NCBI GenBank assembly: GCA_910587635.1
Contig: CAJUNB010000024.1
Location: 1-64,000, forward strand
Direction: 5' to 3'
Source of the DNA: an uncultured Lachnospiraceae bacterium
GTDB taxonomy: Bacteria > Bacillota > Clostridia > Lachnospirales > Lachnospiraceae
Length of the DNA stretch: 64,000 bases
Position numbers and translations under genes: made by a program. The notes under the pieces were generated by a model, which saw only the letters and a program-made list of their open reading frames with translations, ran no database searches and was not told the DNA's origin. Positions 8,509-17,448 of the stretch are shown here, piece by piece. Numbering within the stretch: position 1 is the first letter of the stretch; each line of letters begins with the position of its first letter.

Positions 8509-8763
8509 ATGGAATTTAACACAAACTTTATTTTAGGATGTTCTGCAATTGGCGCAGGCCTTGCCGTTATTGCAGGTATCGGACCTGGTGTAGGCCAGGG
8601 TATTGCAGCAGGGCATGCGGCAGCGGCAGTCGGCAGAAATCCGGGAGCAAAGTCAGACATTACTTCTACAATGCTTTTGGGTCAGGCCGTTGCCGAGACG
8701 ACAGGTTTGTATGGTTTGTTGATTGCGATGCTTCTGTTATTTGTAAAACCGTTAATGCCATAA
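8509..8763 (+). CDS. atpE: ATP synthase Fo subunit c with sodium-binding residues
   Basis: The 84-residue hairpin proteolipid of the rotor ring, with two membrane helices joined by the polar loop VGRNPGAK (41-48). The ion carboxylate is E63. The residues that bind sodium in Ilyobacter tartaricus subunit c (Q32, V63, E65, S66, T67, Y70) line up here as Q30, V61, E63, T64, T65 and Y68, with one conservative Ser-to-Thr change. This is the pattern expected of a sodium-coupled enzyme. An AAGGAGGAAAC site precedes the start, fitting the high translation this subunit needs. Confidence 0.96.
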   Translation: MEFNTNFILGCSAIGAGLAVIAGIGPGVGQGIAAGHAAAAVGRNPGAKSDITSTMLLGQAVAETTGLYGLLIAMLLLFVKPLMP

Positions 8764-8800
8764 GAAGTCTCTTTAAAAAAATCTTTGAAAGGAGGCAGAC

Positions 8801-9319
8801 ATGGATTCGTATTTATTTGACTTGACACCACAGCTTCTTCATGATGCTGTTTTGAGCATGATCGCAGTATTTACGCTGTTTTTGGTGGCATCTCATTTTC
8901 TGTTCAATCCGGTTCGTGACATGATGCGCAAGCGTCAGGAAAAGATCAAAGATGAACTGGATGATGCAAAGCTGAATCAGGAAGAGGCACAGCGTTTAAA
9001 GGCGGAATATGAGGAAAAGCTCAGAAATGTGGAGAAAGAAGCAGAAGAAATATTGAGCGCTGCCAGAAAAAAAGCACTGGCGAACGAGACCAAAATTATT
9101 GCAGAAGCAAAAGAAGAAGCTGCGAGAATCAGAGACCGTGCTATTACGGAAGCGGAGCTTGAAAAGAAGAAAGTGGCAGATGATGTAAAGAGAGAAATGA
9201 TTTCTATCGCGTCTGTTATGGCGGGTAAAGTGGTTTCCGCATCGATCAATACTGTAATGCAGGACAGTCTGATAGAAGAAACGTTAAAGGAAATAGGTGA
9301 TACTACATGGCTAAGCTGA
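8801..9319 (+). CDS. atpF: ATP synthase Fo subunit b
   Basis: The 172-residue peripheral stalk subunit: one N-terminal membrane helix (about 13-35) and then a long, highly charged coiled coil (about 40-150) that connects Fo to subunit delta. Heptad-like Glu/Lys/Arg/Ala patterns are clear. An AAAGGAGG site lies before the ATG. Its last 13 bases overlap atpH in another frame, so atpH translation probably depends on it. Only one b-type gene is present, so the stalk should be a homodimer. Confidence 0.95.
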   Translation: MDSYLFDLTPQLLHDAVLSMIAVFTLFLVASHFLFNPVRDMMRKRQEKIKDELDDAKLNQEEAQRLKAEYEEKLRNVEKEAEEILSAARKKALANETKIIAEAKEEAARIRDRAITEAELEKKKVADDVKREMISIASVMAGKVVSASINTVMQDSLIEETLKEIGDTTWLS

Positions 9320-9855
9320 TTTCCAAAACATATGGAGAAGCCTTATACGAGCTTGCTCTGGAAGAGAATAAGGTGGATTCCTTTACGGAAGAAATTCGTA
9401 TACTGCAGCAGATCCTTGCAGAAAATCAGGATTTGAGCAGATTGATAAATCATCCGAAAATTGTAAAAGAAGAAAAACTTCAGGTAATGAGAAATATTTT
9501 TGAAGGAAAGATGGATAAGGAACTTCTGGGATTTCTTTCTCTGATCATTACGAAGGATCGTTACAATGAAATAGACAGTATACTGCAATACTTTTTGGAT
9601 CAGGTAAAAGAGCTGAAAGGTATCGGCGTGGTCTATGTTACAACAGCAGAGGCTCTGAAGGTTCCGCAGAGGGAGCTGGTGATTGCAAAACTGCTGGAAA
9701 CTACAAAATATCAGCAGATGGAAATGCATTATACAGTAGATAAAAGTCTGATCGGCGGTATGGTGATCCGTATCGGGGACCGGGTAGTGGACAGCAGTAT
9801 TAAGTCAAAGCTGGATGCATTACAGAAAAAGCTGATGAAAATACAGTTGGCATGA
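9307..9855 (+). CDS. atpH: ATP synthase F1 subunit delta
   Basis: The 182-residue OSCP/delta protein that ties the peripheral stalk to the top of the alpha/beta ring. It shows the typical N-terminal helix bundle start (KTYGEALYELALEE), the central LLGFLSLIITKDR-like motif and the C-terminal GGMVIRIGDRVVDSS signature followed by the short helix KLDALQKKL. Length is normal. The start overlaps atpF by 13 bases; 94 bases separate it from atpA, the widest gap in the operon, and no terminator was seen there. Confidence 0.95.
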   Translation: MAKLISKTYGEALYELALEENKVDSFTEEIRILQQILAENQDLSRLINHPKIVKEEKLQVMRNIFEGKMDKELLGFLSLIITKDRYNEIDSILQYFLDQVKELKGIGVVYVTTAEALKVPQRELVIAKLLETTKYQQMEMHYTVDKSLIGGMVIRIGDRVVDSSIKSKLDALQKKLMKIQLA

Positions 9856-9949
9856 TTGGAAAGAATCATATTATTTAAGCTTGAACAGCATCTCAATTTT
9901 CACTGCTGTTCTGAACAGTAACAAAACTAAGAAAGGTGCGTATAGATCT

Positions 9950-11446
9950 ATGAATTTAAGACCAGAAGAAATCAGCGCGGTAATAAAGGATCAGATCAAG
10001 AGATATGCCTCGGAACTGGAAGTATCAGAAGTGGGTACGGTAATCCAGGTGGCCGATGGTATTGCTCGTGTGCACGGACTGGAAAATGCAATGCAGGGTG
10101 AACTTCTTGAGTTCCCCGGGGAAATATATGGAATGGTGCTGAATCTGGAAGAAGATAATGTAGGTGCCGTTCTGCTTGGCAGCCATAAAAATATCAATGA
10201 AGGTGATATTGTCAAGACAACCGGCAGAGTTGTGGAAGTTCCCGTAGGTGATGCAATGCTGGGCCGTGTCGTGAACGCTCTTGGACAGCCGATCGATGGC
10301 AGAGGTCCCGTGCAGACAGATAAGTTCCGTAAAATTGAGAGAGTTGCTTCCGGTGTAATTACAAGAAAGTCAGTTGATACACCGTTGCAGACAGGTATTA
10401 AAGCGATTGACTCCATGGTTCCTATCGGAAGAGGACAGCGTGAGTTGATCATCGGAGACAGGCAGACCGGAAAGACTGCGATTGCTATTGATACGATTAT
10501 CAATCAGAAGGGACAGGGCGTAAAGTGTATTTACGTTGCTATCGGACAGAAGGCGTCTACCGTTGCAAGTATTGTGAAGACATTGGAAGAGTTTGGTGCA
10601 ATGGCTTACACGACAGTCGTTGCCGCTACAGCCAGTGAACTTGCTCCTTTGCAGTACATTGCTCCTTATTCCGGTTGTGCTATGGGAGAAGAGTGGATGG
10701 AGAATGGGGAAGATGTGCTGATCATTTATGATGATTTGAGTAAGCACGCTACTGCATACCGTACACTTTCCCTGCTTCTTCGTCGTCCGCCAGGACGTGA
10801 GGCATATCCCGGAGATGTATTTTATCTCCATTCCAGACTGCTGGAGCGGGCAGCGAGAATGAGTGAAGAATATGGCGGAGGTTCCCTGACGGCACTTCCG
10901 ATTATTGAGACCCAGGCAGGAGATGTGTCCGCATATATTCCTACCAACGTAATTTCTATTACAGATGGACAGATCTATCTGGAGACAGAGATGTTCAATT
11001 CCGGTTTCCGGCCGGCTGTTAACGCAGGACTTTCTGTATCCCGTGTAGGTGGTGCCGCACAGATCAAAGCGATGAAAAAAATTGCTGCACCGATTCGTGT
11101 GGAGCTTGCTCAGTATCGTGAGCTGGCAGCATTTTCACAGTTTGGTTCTGAGCTGGATGCGGATACGAGAGAAAAGCTGGCGCAGGGCGAGCGTATTAAA
11201 GAAATTCTGAAGCAGCCTCAGTATAAACCAATGCCTGTAGAATATCAGGTTATCATTATCTATGTGGCTACCAATAAATATTTACTGGATGTACCAGTGG
11301 ATGAAATAACGAAGTTTGAAGCAGATCTGTTTGAATTCCTGGATACAAAATACCCTGAAATTCCGGGAAATATCAAAAAAGAGAAAGTCATTTCGGAAGA
11401 AACAGAGAACTTGCTGAAGAAGGCGATTGAAGAATTTAAAAAGTAA
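9950..11446 (+). CDS. atpA: ATP synthase F1 subunit alpha
   Basis: The 498-residue non-catalytic nucleotide-binding subunit of F1. The P-loop GDRQTGKT is at about 169-176 and the arginine finger lies in the VSRVGGAAQ segment near 370. The start at 9950 (MNLRPEE) matches family N-termini; the frame is open back to 9881, but that extension has no ribosome site or similarity. A short AGGTG lies 11 bases before the ATG. It forms the hexamer with AtpD. Confidence 0.97.
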   Translation: MNLRPEEISAVIKDQIKRYASELEVSEVGTVIQVADGIARVHGLENAMQGELLEFPGEIYGMVLNLEEDNVGAVLLGSHKNINEGDIVKTTGRVVEVPVGDAMLGRVVNALGQPIDGRGPVQTDKFRKIERVASGVITRKSVDTPLQTGIKAIDSMVPIGRGQRELIIGDRQTGKTAIAIDTIINQKGQGVKCIYVAIGQKASTVASIVKTLEEFGAMAYTTVVAATASELAPLQYIAPYSGCAMGEEWMENGEDVLIIYDDLSKHATAYRTLSLLLRRPPGREAYPGDVFYLHSRLLERAARMSEEYGGGSLTALPIIETQAGDVSAYIPTNVISITDGQIYLETEMFNSGFRPAVNAGLSVSRVGGAAQIKAMKKIAAPIRVELAQYRELAAFSQFGSELDADTREKLAQGERIKEILKQPQYKPMPVEYQVIIIYVATNKYLLDVPVDEITKFEADLFEFLDTKYPEIPGNIKKEKVISEETENLLKKAIEEFKK

Positions 11447-11465
11447 ATGGAAAGGGTGATATGTT

Positions 11466-12326
11466 ATGGCCTCGATGATAGACATAAAAAGACGAAAAGT
11501 CAGTATTCAGAGTACCCAGCAGATTACCAAAGCCATGAAGCTTGTGTCCACGGTAAAGCTCCAGAGAGCGAAAATGCGTGCAGAACAGTCAAAGGCATAT
11601 TTTAACTGCATGTATGAAACCGTTACATCCATGCTTGCGAGAACCGGCCACAGCGACCATCATTATCTGAAACCGGGAAGCTGTGATAAGAAGGCGGTAG
11701 TTGTGATTACTTCTAACAGAGGTTTGGCAGGCGGTTACAATTCCAATGTGATTAAACTGATTACAAAGGGAGATCTGAAAAAAGAAGAGCTGGTTATCTA
11801 TCCAGTTGGAAAAAAGGGCAGGGATACCCTTTCCCGTTATGGTTATGAAATGAAGGGGGATTTTTCTTCTATGATAGAAGAGCCTCAATACCCTGATGCA
11901 ATGCAGCTTGCAAAGGAACTGCTGAAAGCTTATGCAGAAGGGGAGATTGGGGAGATCTATCTGGCTTATACCGCATTTAAAAATACGGTCAGTCATGAAC
12001 CTACCCTTTTAAAACTGCTACCTGTGGAGACGGGAAGTGAGAATGGGGATGCGGAAGAAGGAAATAAGATCCCCATGAACTTTGAACCGGAAGATGATGA
12101 GGCCCTTGACCTGATTATTCCCAAATATGTAACAAGCCTGATCTACGGCGGACTGGTGGAAGCATCAGCCAGTGAAAACGGCGCGAGAATGCAGGCGATG
12201 GATTCGGCAACAAGCAATGCTGAAGAAATGATTAGCAGCCTGACACTTCTGTATAACAGAGCACGACAGGGCTCTATTACGCAGGAGTTGACAGAAATTA
12301 TAGCTGGTGCGGAAGCGATCAGTTAG
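11466..12326 (+). CDS. atpG: ATP synthase F1 subunit gamma
   Basis: The 286-residue rotor shaft. Conserved ends are visible: the N-terminal helix with IKRRKVSIQSTQQITKAMK and the C-terminal helix with ENGARMQAMDSATSNAEEM, which form the coiled coil in the alpha/beta core. The central Rossmann-like part contains SNRGLAGGYN. A stretch of about 20 acidic residues near 195-215 is a modest insertion compared with the usual subunit. It lies between atpA and atpD as normal. Confidence 0.96.
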   Translation: MASMIDIKRRKVSIQSTQQITKAMKLVSTVKLQRAKMRAEQSKAYFNCMYETVTSMLARTGHSDHHYLKPGSCDKKAVVVITSNRGLAGGYNSNVIKLITKGDLKKEELVIYPVGKKGRDTLSRYGYEMKGDFSSMIEEPQYPDAMQLAKELLKAYAEGEIGEIYLAYTAFKNTVSHEPTLLKLLPVETGSENGDAEEGNKIPMNFEPEDDEALDLIIPKYVTSLIYGGLVEASASENGARMQAMDSATSNAEEMISSLTLLYNRARQGSITQELTEIIAGAEAIS

Positions 12327-12359
12327 TGAACTGCAGTTAAAAGGAGTGAAAATAGAAAA

Positions 12360-13751
12360 ATGGCAGAAGTAAACAGGGGAAAAATCACTCAGATCATTGG
12401 TGCTGTCCTGGATATTAAGTTCAGTGAAGGAAAACTTCCTGAAATTAATGAGGCGATTCAGATTCCCGTACAAAACGGCGGGAAACTGACTGTAGAGGTA
12501 GCACAACATCTGGGTGATGATACAGTAAAATGTATTGCCATGGGTTCTACGGACGGTCTTGTGAGAGGCATGGAAGCGATTGCAACCGGCGCGCCGATTA
12601 CAGTGCCGGTAGGTGAGAATACGCTGGGACGTATTTTCAATGTACTGGGAGAACCTATTGATAATAAACCGACACCGGAAACGGTAGATCATGAACCGAT
12701 TCACAGACCGGCACCGGCATTTGAAGAACAATCAACAGAAACGGAGCTTTTGGAGACAGGAATTAAAGTCGTGGATCTTCTCTGTCCTTATCAGAAGGGC
12801 GGTAAGATCGGTCTGTTTGGAGGCGCCGGTGTAGGAAAGACTGTATTGATTCAGGAACTGATTCGTAATATCGCGACGGAACACGGTGGATATTCTGTAT
12901 TTACCGGTGTAGGCGAGAGAACGAGAGAGGGAAATGACCTGTATCATGAAATGCAGGAGTCCGGCGTTATTGATAAAACAACTATGGTATTCGGACAGAT
13001 GAATGAGCCGCCGGGAGCCAGAATGAGAGTCGGACTGACAGGACTGACGATGGCGGAATATTTCCGTGACAAAGGTGGAAAGGACGTATTGCTTTTCATT
13101 GACAATATTTTCCGTTTTACACAGGCAGGTTCTGAGGTATCCGCTTTGCTTGGACGTATGCCTTCCGCCGTAGGGTATCAGCCTACGTTGCAGACGGAAA
13201 TGGGTGCTCTGCAGGAGCGTATTACTTCCACGAAAAATGGTTCCATTACATCTGTACAGGCTGTCTATGTACCTGCAGATGACCTTACTGACCCGGCGCC
13301 GGCAACGACGTTTGCCCATCTGGATGCTACAACGGTATTGTCCCGTTCTATTGTGGAGCTTGGTATTTATCCGGCGGTAGATCCGTTGGAATCCACATCC
13401 AGAATATTGGATCCCCGTATCGTAGGGGAAGAGCATTATCAGGTAGCCCGCAGTGTTCAGGAGATTTTGCAGAAATATAAAGAGCTGCAGGATATTATTG
13501 CCATCCTTGGTATGGATGAACTTTCGGAAGACGATAAACTGATCGTTAGCCGGGCAAGAAAGATTCAGAGATTTTTATCTCAGCCTTTCTTTGTGGCAAC
13601 ACAGTTTACCGGATATGACGGAAAGTACGTACCTATTGCCGAGACGATTCGTGGGTTCAGAGAAATCATTGATGGCAAACATGATGATATTCCTGAAAGC
13701 TATTTCCTGAATGCAGGTACGATCGATGATGTAATTGCCCGTGTGAAATAA
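12360..13751 (+). CDS. atpD: ATP synthase F1 subunit beta
   Basis: The 463-residue catalytic subunit. The P-loop GGAGVGKT is at 154-161, the catalytic Glu is in GVGERTREGNDLY, the Walker B Asp in LLFIDNIFRFTQAG, and the DELSEDD motif (DELSEED in most species) is near 390. Length and motifs are typical. AAGGAG precedes the start by about 10 bases. It makes ATP from ADP and phosphate as the gamma shaft turns. Confidence 0.98.
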   Translation: MAEVNRGKITQIIGAVLDIKFSEGKLPEINEAIQIPVQNGGKLTVEVAQHLGDDTVKCIAMGSTDGLVRGMEAIATGAPITVPVGENTLGRIFNVLGEPIDNKPTPETVDHEPIHRPAPAFEEQSTETELLETGIKVVDLLCPYQKGGKIGLFGGAGVGKTVLIQELIRNIATEHGGYSVFTGVGERTREGNDLYHEMQESGVIDKTTMVFGQMNEPPGARMRVGLTGLTMAEYFRDKGGKDVLLFIDNIFRFTQAGSEVSALLGRMPSAVGYQPTLQTEMGALQERITSTKNGSITSVQAVYVPADDLTDPAPATTFAHLDATTVLSRSIVELGIYPAVDPLESTSRILDPRIVGEEHYQVARSVQEILQKYKELQDIIAILGMDELSEDDKLIVSRARKIQRFLSQPFFVATQFTGYDGKYVPIAETIRGFREIIDGKHDDIPESYFLNAGTIDDVIARVK

Positions 13752-13762
13752 GGGGTGGATAT

Positions 13763-14170
13763 ATGGCAGAGGGAAATAAATTTCTATTAAAAATTATAAC
13801 ACCGGATCGCATCTTCTATGAAGGGGAGGCTTCCATGGTGGAGTTCAATACGACGGAAGGCGAGATCGGTATTTATAAAGAGCATGTGCCCACAACGGTT
13901 ATTATCGCGCCGGGTATTCTTACGATTACGGAAGAGAACGAGCAGAAACAGGCAGCTCTGCATGCAGGTTTTGTGGAGATTCTTCAGGACAAAGTGACCA
14001 TTATGGCAGAAATTGTAGAGTGGCCCGATGAGATCGATCTGGAGAGGGCACAGGAGGCATTGCAGCGTGCGCAGGAGCGTCTGGTATCCAAAACACCGGA
14101 GACAGATATCGCCAGGGCAGAGACGGCTTTACACCGTGCTGTGGCACGTATTAATGTGTTGAAAAAATAA
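13763..14170 (+). CDS. atpC: ATP synthase F1 subunit epsilon
   Basis: The 135-residue central stalk subunit that couples gamma to the c ring and can inhibit ATP hydrolysis. It has the N-terminal ten-stranded barrel (KIITPDRIFYEGEA, then GEIGIYKEHVPT) and the C-terminal helical hairpin (LERAQEALQRAQERL, ARAETALHRAVARI). It is the last gene of the operon and is followed by a clear terminator. Confidence 0.96.
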   Translation: MAEGNKFLLKIITPDRIFYEGEASMVEFNTTEGEIGIYKEHVPTTVIIAPGILTITEENEQKQAALHAGFVEILQDKVTIMAEIVEWPDEIDLERAQEALQRAQERLVSKTPETDIARAETALHRAVARINVLKK

Positions 14171-14202
14171 ATTATCTTGAAAGAAAATATGCGCGAAATA
14201 GA

Positions 14203-14240
14203 AGAGCTCAAAACAGTAACTCAGTTTTGGGCTCTTTTTT
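14203..14240 (+). terminator. Terminator of the atp operon
   Basis: A 12-bp stem (AGAGCTCAAAAC with GTTTTGGGCTCT, one G-U pair), a nine-base loop and a run of six T. It begins 33 bases after atpC. Confidence 0.9.
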
Positions 14241-14268
14241 ACCCCGAATTTCTTAAAAAACAAACAAA

Positions 14269-14284
14269 AATTTTCGCGAAAATT
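14269..14284. promoter_or_regulatory. Perfect 16-bp palindrome, candidate LacI-type operator
   Basis: AATTTTCGCGAAAATT is a perfect inverted repeat with a central CG, the form usual for LacI-family operators. It lies about 145 bases before the LacI-ribokinase fusion gene and after the atp terminator, so it may be an autoregulatory site of that protein. Confidence 0.5.
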
Positions 14285-14429
14285 ATTTAGTAAACAAGAT
14301 AATTTGTACATAATGTCGGAAAATAGTTTCGTTTTTTGGGAATATTGCAATAAATATTCAAGGATGCTAGAATCTGACTAAATCAGTTTCCTAAAATAAT
14401 TTTGAAAGCATCTCTCAATGAGGAATTGT

Positions 14430-16322
14430 ATGAATATTAAAGAAGTAGCAAAACTGGCCGGTGTTTCTACATCTACAGTTTCTAAAGTGATAAACGGAAA
14501 AGATAAAGATATCAGTGAAAAGACAAGAGTTAGAGTTCTGGAAGTTGTAAAAGAATCCAATTACATTCCTTATTTGAAATTTTTGGAGAAAGAAAATTTG
14601 AAAAGTTGTTTGATCGGATTGATTATCAGAAAAGATCACAAAGAGCGGGAAGCGATTGTGGTAGGAGTGGAAAGTGCTGCCAACCGGCATGGATACCACC
14701 TGATTGTTCATTATATAGATAATACCGAAGAAATTATGGAGTGCGTGGAATCAATGATTCAGAAAAAGGTTTCGGGAATTATCATTGATTCGGAAGAATG
14801 GTTTCCTCTTGGGAAATTTGAAGATATGACAGTATATCTGAGCCAGACAAGAAGATTCGATGAGCGTCAGAAAATTACTTTTTATTACAGACTGTCAGAA
14901 GCGGGCAGACTTGCCGCAGAAAGGCTGATGGAATCGGGACATCAGAAAATAGCCTGTATTATTGACAAGAAAGACAGCAGTATTACAGACGGCTATAAAT
15001 TTGCAATGCACAGCAGAAATCTTCAGATTAAAAATACATGGATTTATGAAGGAGAATCGATAGAAGATATTGAAAAGAGGGGGATTCCCGAATGTCTGGA
15101 TGAAAATATAACAGCTGTTATTTGTAGATCCTGGGAAATTACATATTGTCTGTGCAAGGCTGCGGACAGAAACCGGAAGATTGTTCCCCATGAACTTTCG
15201 GTCATTGCCATAGGAGATGACCTGTTACTAAAGGTCTTGGGAGATGGCGTTACTGCTGTAGAACTTCCCGCGGAGGAGGTCAGTGTCAGAGCAGTGGAAT
15301 GTCTGATGAAAATGATTCAGGGAGAGACTCATGTAGAATTGGCGAAAGAGCTAAATCCGTCTATTTTGGAACGGGGCAGTATTATGGAACCTGTTCGGGA
15401 CAGACAGGGAGAGAAAATCGTAGTGGTCGGAAGCATGAATTTGGATATCACAATCGAGATGTCCAGAATCCCTATAGCCGGAGAAACACAAATTGTCAAG
15501 AGTGTACGTCAGTTTCCGGGAGGAAAGGGTGGAAATCAGGCGGTAGGAGTTGGCAAACTGGGGGGACAGGTATATATGATTGGCTGCCTGGGAAACGACA
15601 TGGACGGGAAACTGATCTATGACAGTCTGCTGGAAAATCATGTACGAACAGAGGGCGTGGCGTTTGACAGATCTATGGCTACAGGAAAAGCCTATATCAA
15701 TCTGGATAAGGACGGAGAGAGTACGATTGCGGTATACCAGGGAGCAAACCGGGGATTGAACATTGCCCATCTAAACCGGTTCCAGCACCTAATCCAGAAC
15801 GCAAAATATTGTTTGCTGTCTCTTGAGATTTCGGAAGAAATTGCCGAATATGCGGTGAAGTGCTGCAAACGATGTCATACGGAAGTCATATTGAAGCCTT
15901 CCAATATAGAATATATCAAAGAAGAATTACTGGAGTGTATTGACTATCTGGTTCCCAATGAGAAAGAATTACATGCAATCGTACCAGGAGAGAGGACGAT
16001 AGAACAGAAGGCTGAATGCTTACGAAAAAAAGGAGTAAAAAATGTCATTGTCACTTTGGGAGCAAAGGGATGTTATGTACAAAATGCAGAGTATTCACTG
16101 TATGTTCCGGGTATTGCATTTGGCGCAGTGGATACGACAGGAGGAGCTGATTCCTTCATCAGTGCACTTGCCGTATATTTGAGTGAAGGAAAAGAACTGC
16201 TTCCAGCCATCCGATTTGCAGTATATGCATCGGGAATCAGTGTTACAAGATATGGAGCGCAACAATCTCTTCCCGACAGAAAAGCAGTGGACGTGTATGA
16301 GGATGAAATATATCGAAAATAA
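14430..16322 (+). CDS. LacI-family regulator fused to a ribokinase-like PfkB kinase
   Basis: A 630-residue two-part protein. Residues 1-50 form a LacI helix-turn-helix (MNIKEVAKLAGVSTSTVSKV), about 55-320 a periplasmic-binding-protein type sensor, and about 329-630 a PfkB sugar kinase with GGKGGNQ at 364-370 and DTTGGADS at 568-575. The last motif is DTTGAGDS in most ribokinases; G and A are swapped but the catalytic Asp (D574) remains. ATG at 14430 is used because GAGGAA is just upstream. It stands before a nucleoside hydrolase and an ECF transporter, so it probably senses a riboside or ribose and phosphorylates ribose to ribose 5-phosphate. It could repress its own operon. Confidence 0.87.
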   Translation: MNIKEVAKLAGVSTSTVSKVINGKDKDISEKTRVRVLEVVKESNYIPYLKFLEKENLKSCLIGLIIRKDHKEREAIVVGVESAANRHGYHLIVHYIDNTEEIMECVESMIQKKVSGIIIDSEEWFPLGKFEDMTVYLSQTRRFDERQKITFYYRLSEAGRLAAERLMESGHQKIACIIDKKDSSITDGYKFAMHSRNLQIKNTWIYEGESIEDIEKRGIPECLDENITAVICRSWEITYCLCKAADRNRKIVPHELSVIAIGDDLLLKVLGDGVTAVELPAEEVSVRAVECLMKMIQGETHVELAKELNPSILERGSIMEPVRDRQGEKIVVVGSMNLDITIEMSRIPIAGETQIVKSVRQFPGGKGGNQAVGVGKLGGQVYMIGCLGNDMDGKLIYDSLLENHVRTEGVAFDRSMATGKAYINLDKDGESTIAVYQGANRGLNIAHLNRFQHLIQNAKYCLLSLEISEEIAEYAVKCCKRCHTEVILKPSNIEYIKEELLECIDYLVPNEKELHAIVPGERTIEQKAECLRKKGVKNVIVTLGAKGCYVQNAEYSLYVPGIAFGAVDTTGGADSFISALAVYLSEGKELLPAIRFAVYASGISVTRYGAQQSLPDRKAVDVYEDEIYRK

Positions 16323-16441
16323 ATCGTAACGATACAGCGAAAGGGCTTTCCGGGATGTCTGTCACAGGAAGGAGGGGGAAGGCGGACGATTGGAATAGCT
16401 TAAGATAAAAGTAAGGCATAGCGCCGTGAAAGGAGTGAAAC

Positions 16442-17401
16442 ATGAGAAAAATCATAATTGACACGGATCCGGGGATTGATGATGCGATAGCGATCTTATT
16501 GGCACTTTCTGCAAAGAAAGAACTGGATGTATTGGCACTGACTACAGTAAACGGAAATGTGGATGTGGAAAAGGTGACAAAAAACGCATGTAAAATTCTT
16601 GAAGTTGCAGGAAGGACGGATATTCCCGTATACAAAGGAAATGATAAGCCGCTGGTGCGGGCCCGGATTAACTGTGAAGAATTTCATGGAGATGACGGCC
16701 TGGGAAATGCAGGGGCAGAAGATTCCGAAAAAGAGATTGAAACAGAACATGCTGTAGATTTCCTGATTCGGAAGGCAGAAGAAGAAAAAGGGGAATTGAC
16801 ACTTGTGCCAATCGGTCCCTTGACAAATATCGCTCAGGCAGTGCAGAAAGACTCTGGATTTGTGAAAAATATTCAGGAAGTTGTCATTATGGGCGGAGCA
16901 GAACATGGAGGAAATATGTCTCCTCACGCCGAGTTCAATTTCTGGACAGACCCGGAGGCGGCAAAAATTGTGTTCCAGGCAGGTTTTCGTAAAATTACAA
17001 TGATAGGGTTGGATGCTACCTCAGATGTATTCTTAAGTCCCACATTGAGGGAACTGCTATATCTGATCAATACGCCGATTTCCAGATTTATACATAAGAT
17101 GACGAGGGTATATGCGGATGGGCACTGGGAGATAGAGAAAAAACTGGGATGTGAACTCTGTGATGTACTGACGATTGCTTACCTTTTGGATTCTTCGGTA
17201 GCAGAAACGGTAGATGCTTACGTAGATGTGGAAACGAGTGGATTGTGCGATGGGGCGTCCGTCGTATATCGTACCTTCTATTACCCGGATAAAAAACAGA
17301 ACTGTAAGGTGGCAGTAAGTGCAGATACGAAGAAATTTTTCGAAATCTTTTTCGGGTATCTGTTTCCGGAATATAGGGAATTTGCATTACGAGAACTTTA
17401 A
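16442..17401 (+). CDS. Inosine/uridine-preferring nucleoside hydrolase
   Basis: A 319-residue IUNH enzyme that splits ribonucleosides into base and ribose. The calcium-binding motif DTDPGIDDA is at residues 7-15, with G-N-V-D near 38, the NFWTDPEAAK segment near 160 and a likely catalytic His near the C-terminal third. Ribose made here is the expected substrate of the kinase fused to the LacI regulator upstream, and the ECF transporter genes follow 47 bases later. Base preference cannot be read from the sequence. AAGGAG lies ahead of the start. Confidence 0.92.
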   Translation: MRKIIIDTDPGIDDAIAILLALSAKKELDVLALTTVNGNVDVEKVTKNACKILEVAGRTDIPVYKGNDKPLVRARINCEEFHGDDGLGNAGAEDSEKEIETEHAVDFLIRKAEEEKGELTLVPIGPLTNIAQAVQKDSGFVKNIQEVVIMGGAEHGGNMSPHAEFNFWTDPEAAKIVFQAGFRKITMIGLDATSDVFLSPTLRELLYLINTPISRFIHKMTRVYADGHWEIEKKLGCELCDVLTIAYLLDSSVAETVDAYVDVETSGLCDGASVVYRTFYYPDKKQNCKVAVSADTKKFFEIFFGYLFPEYREFALREL

Positions 17402-17448
17402 AACAGTGAAATAGTAAAATACAACATGAATGTAAAAGGAGAAAAATA

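Noticed and set aside
12732..13436. Open frame of 234 codons antisense to atpD
   Set aside because: atpD is certain; the antisense frame is rich in Cys, Arg and Ser as expected for a shadow.
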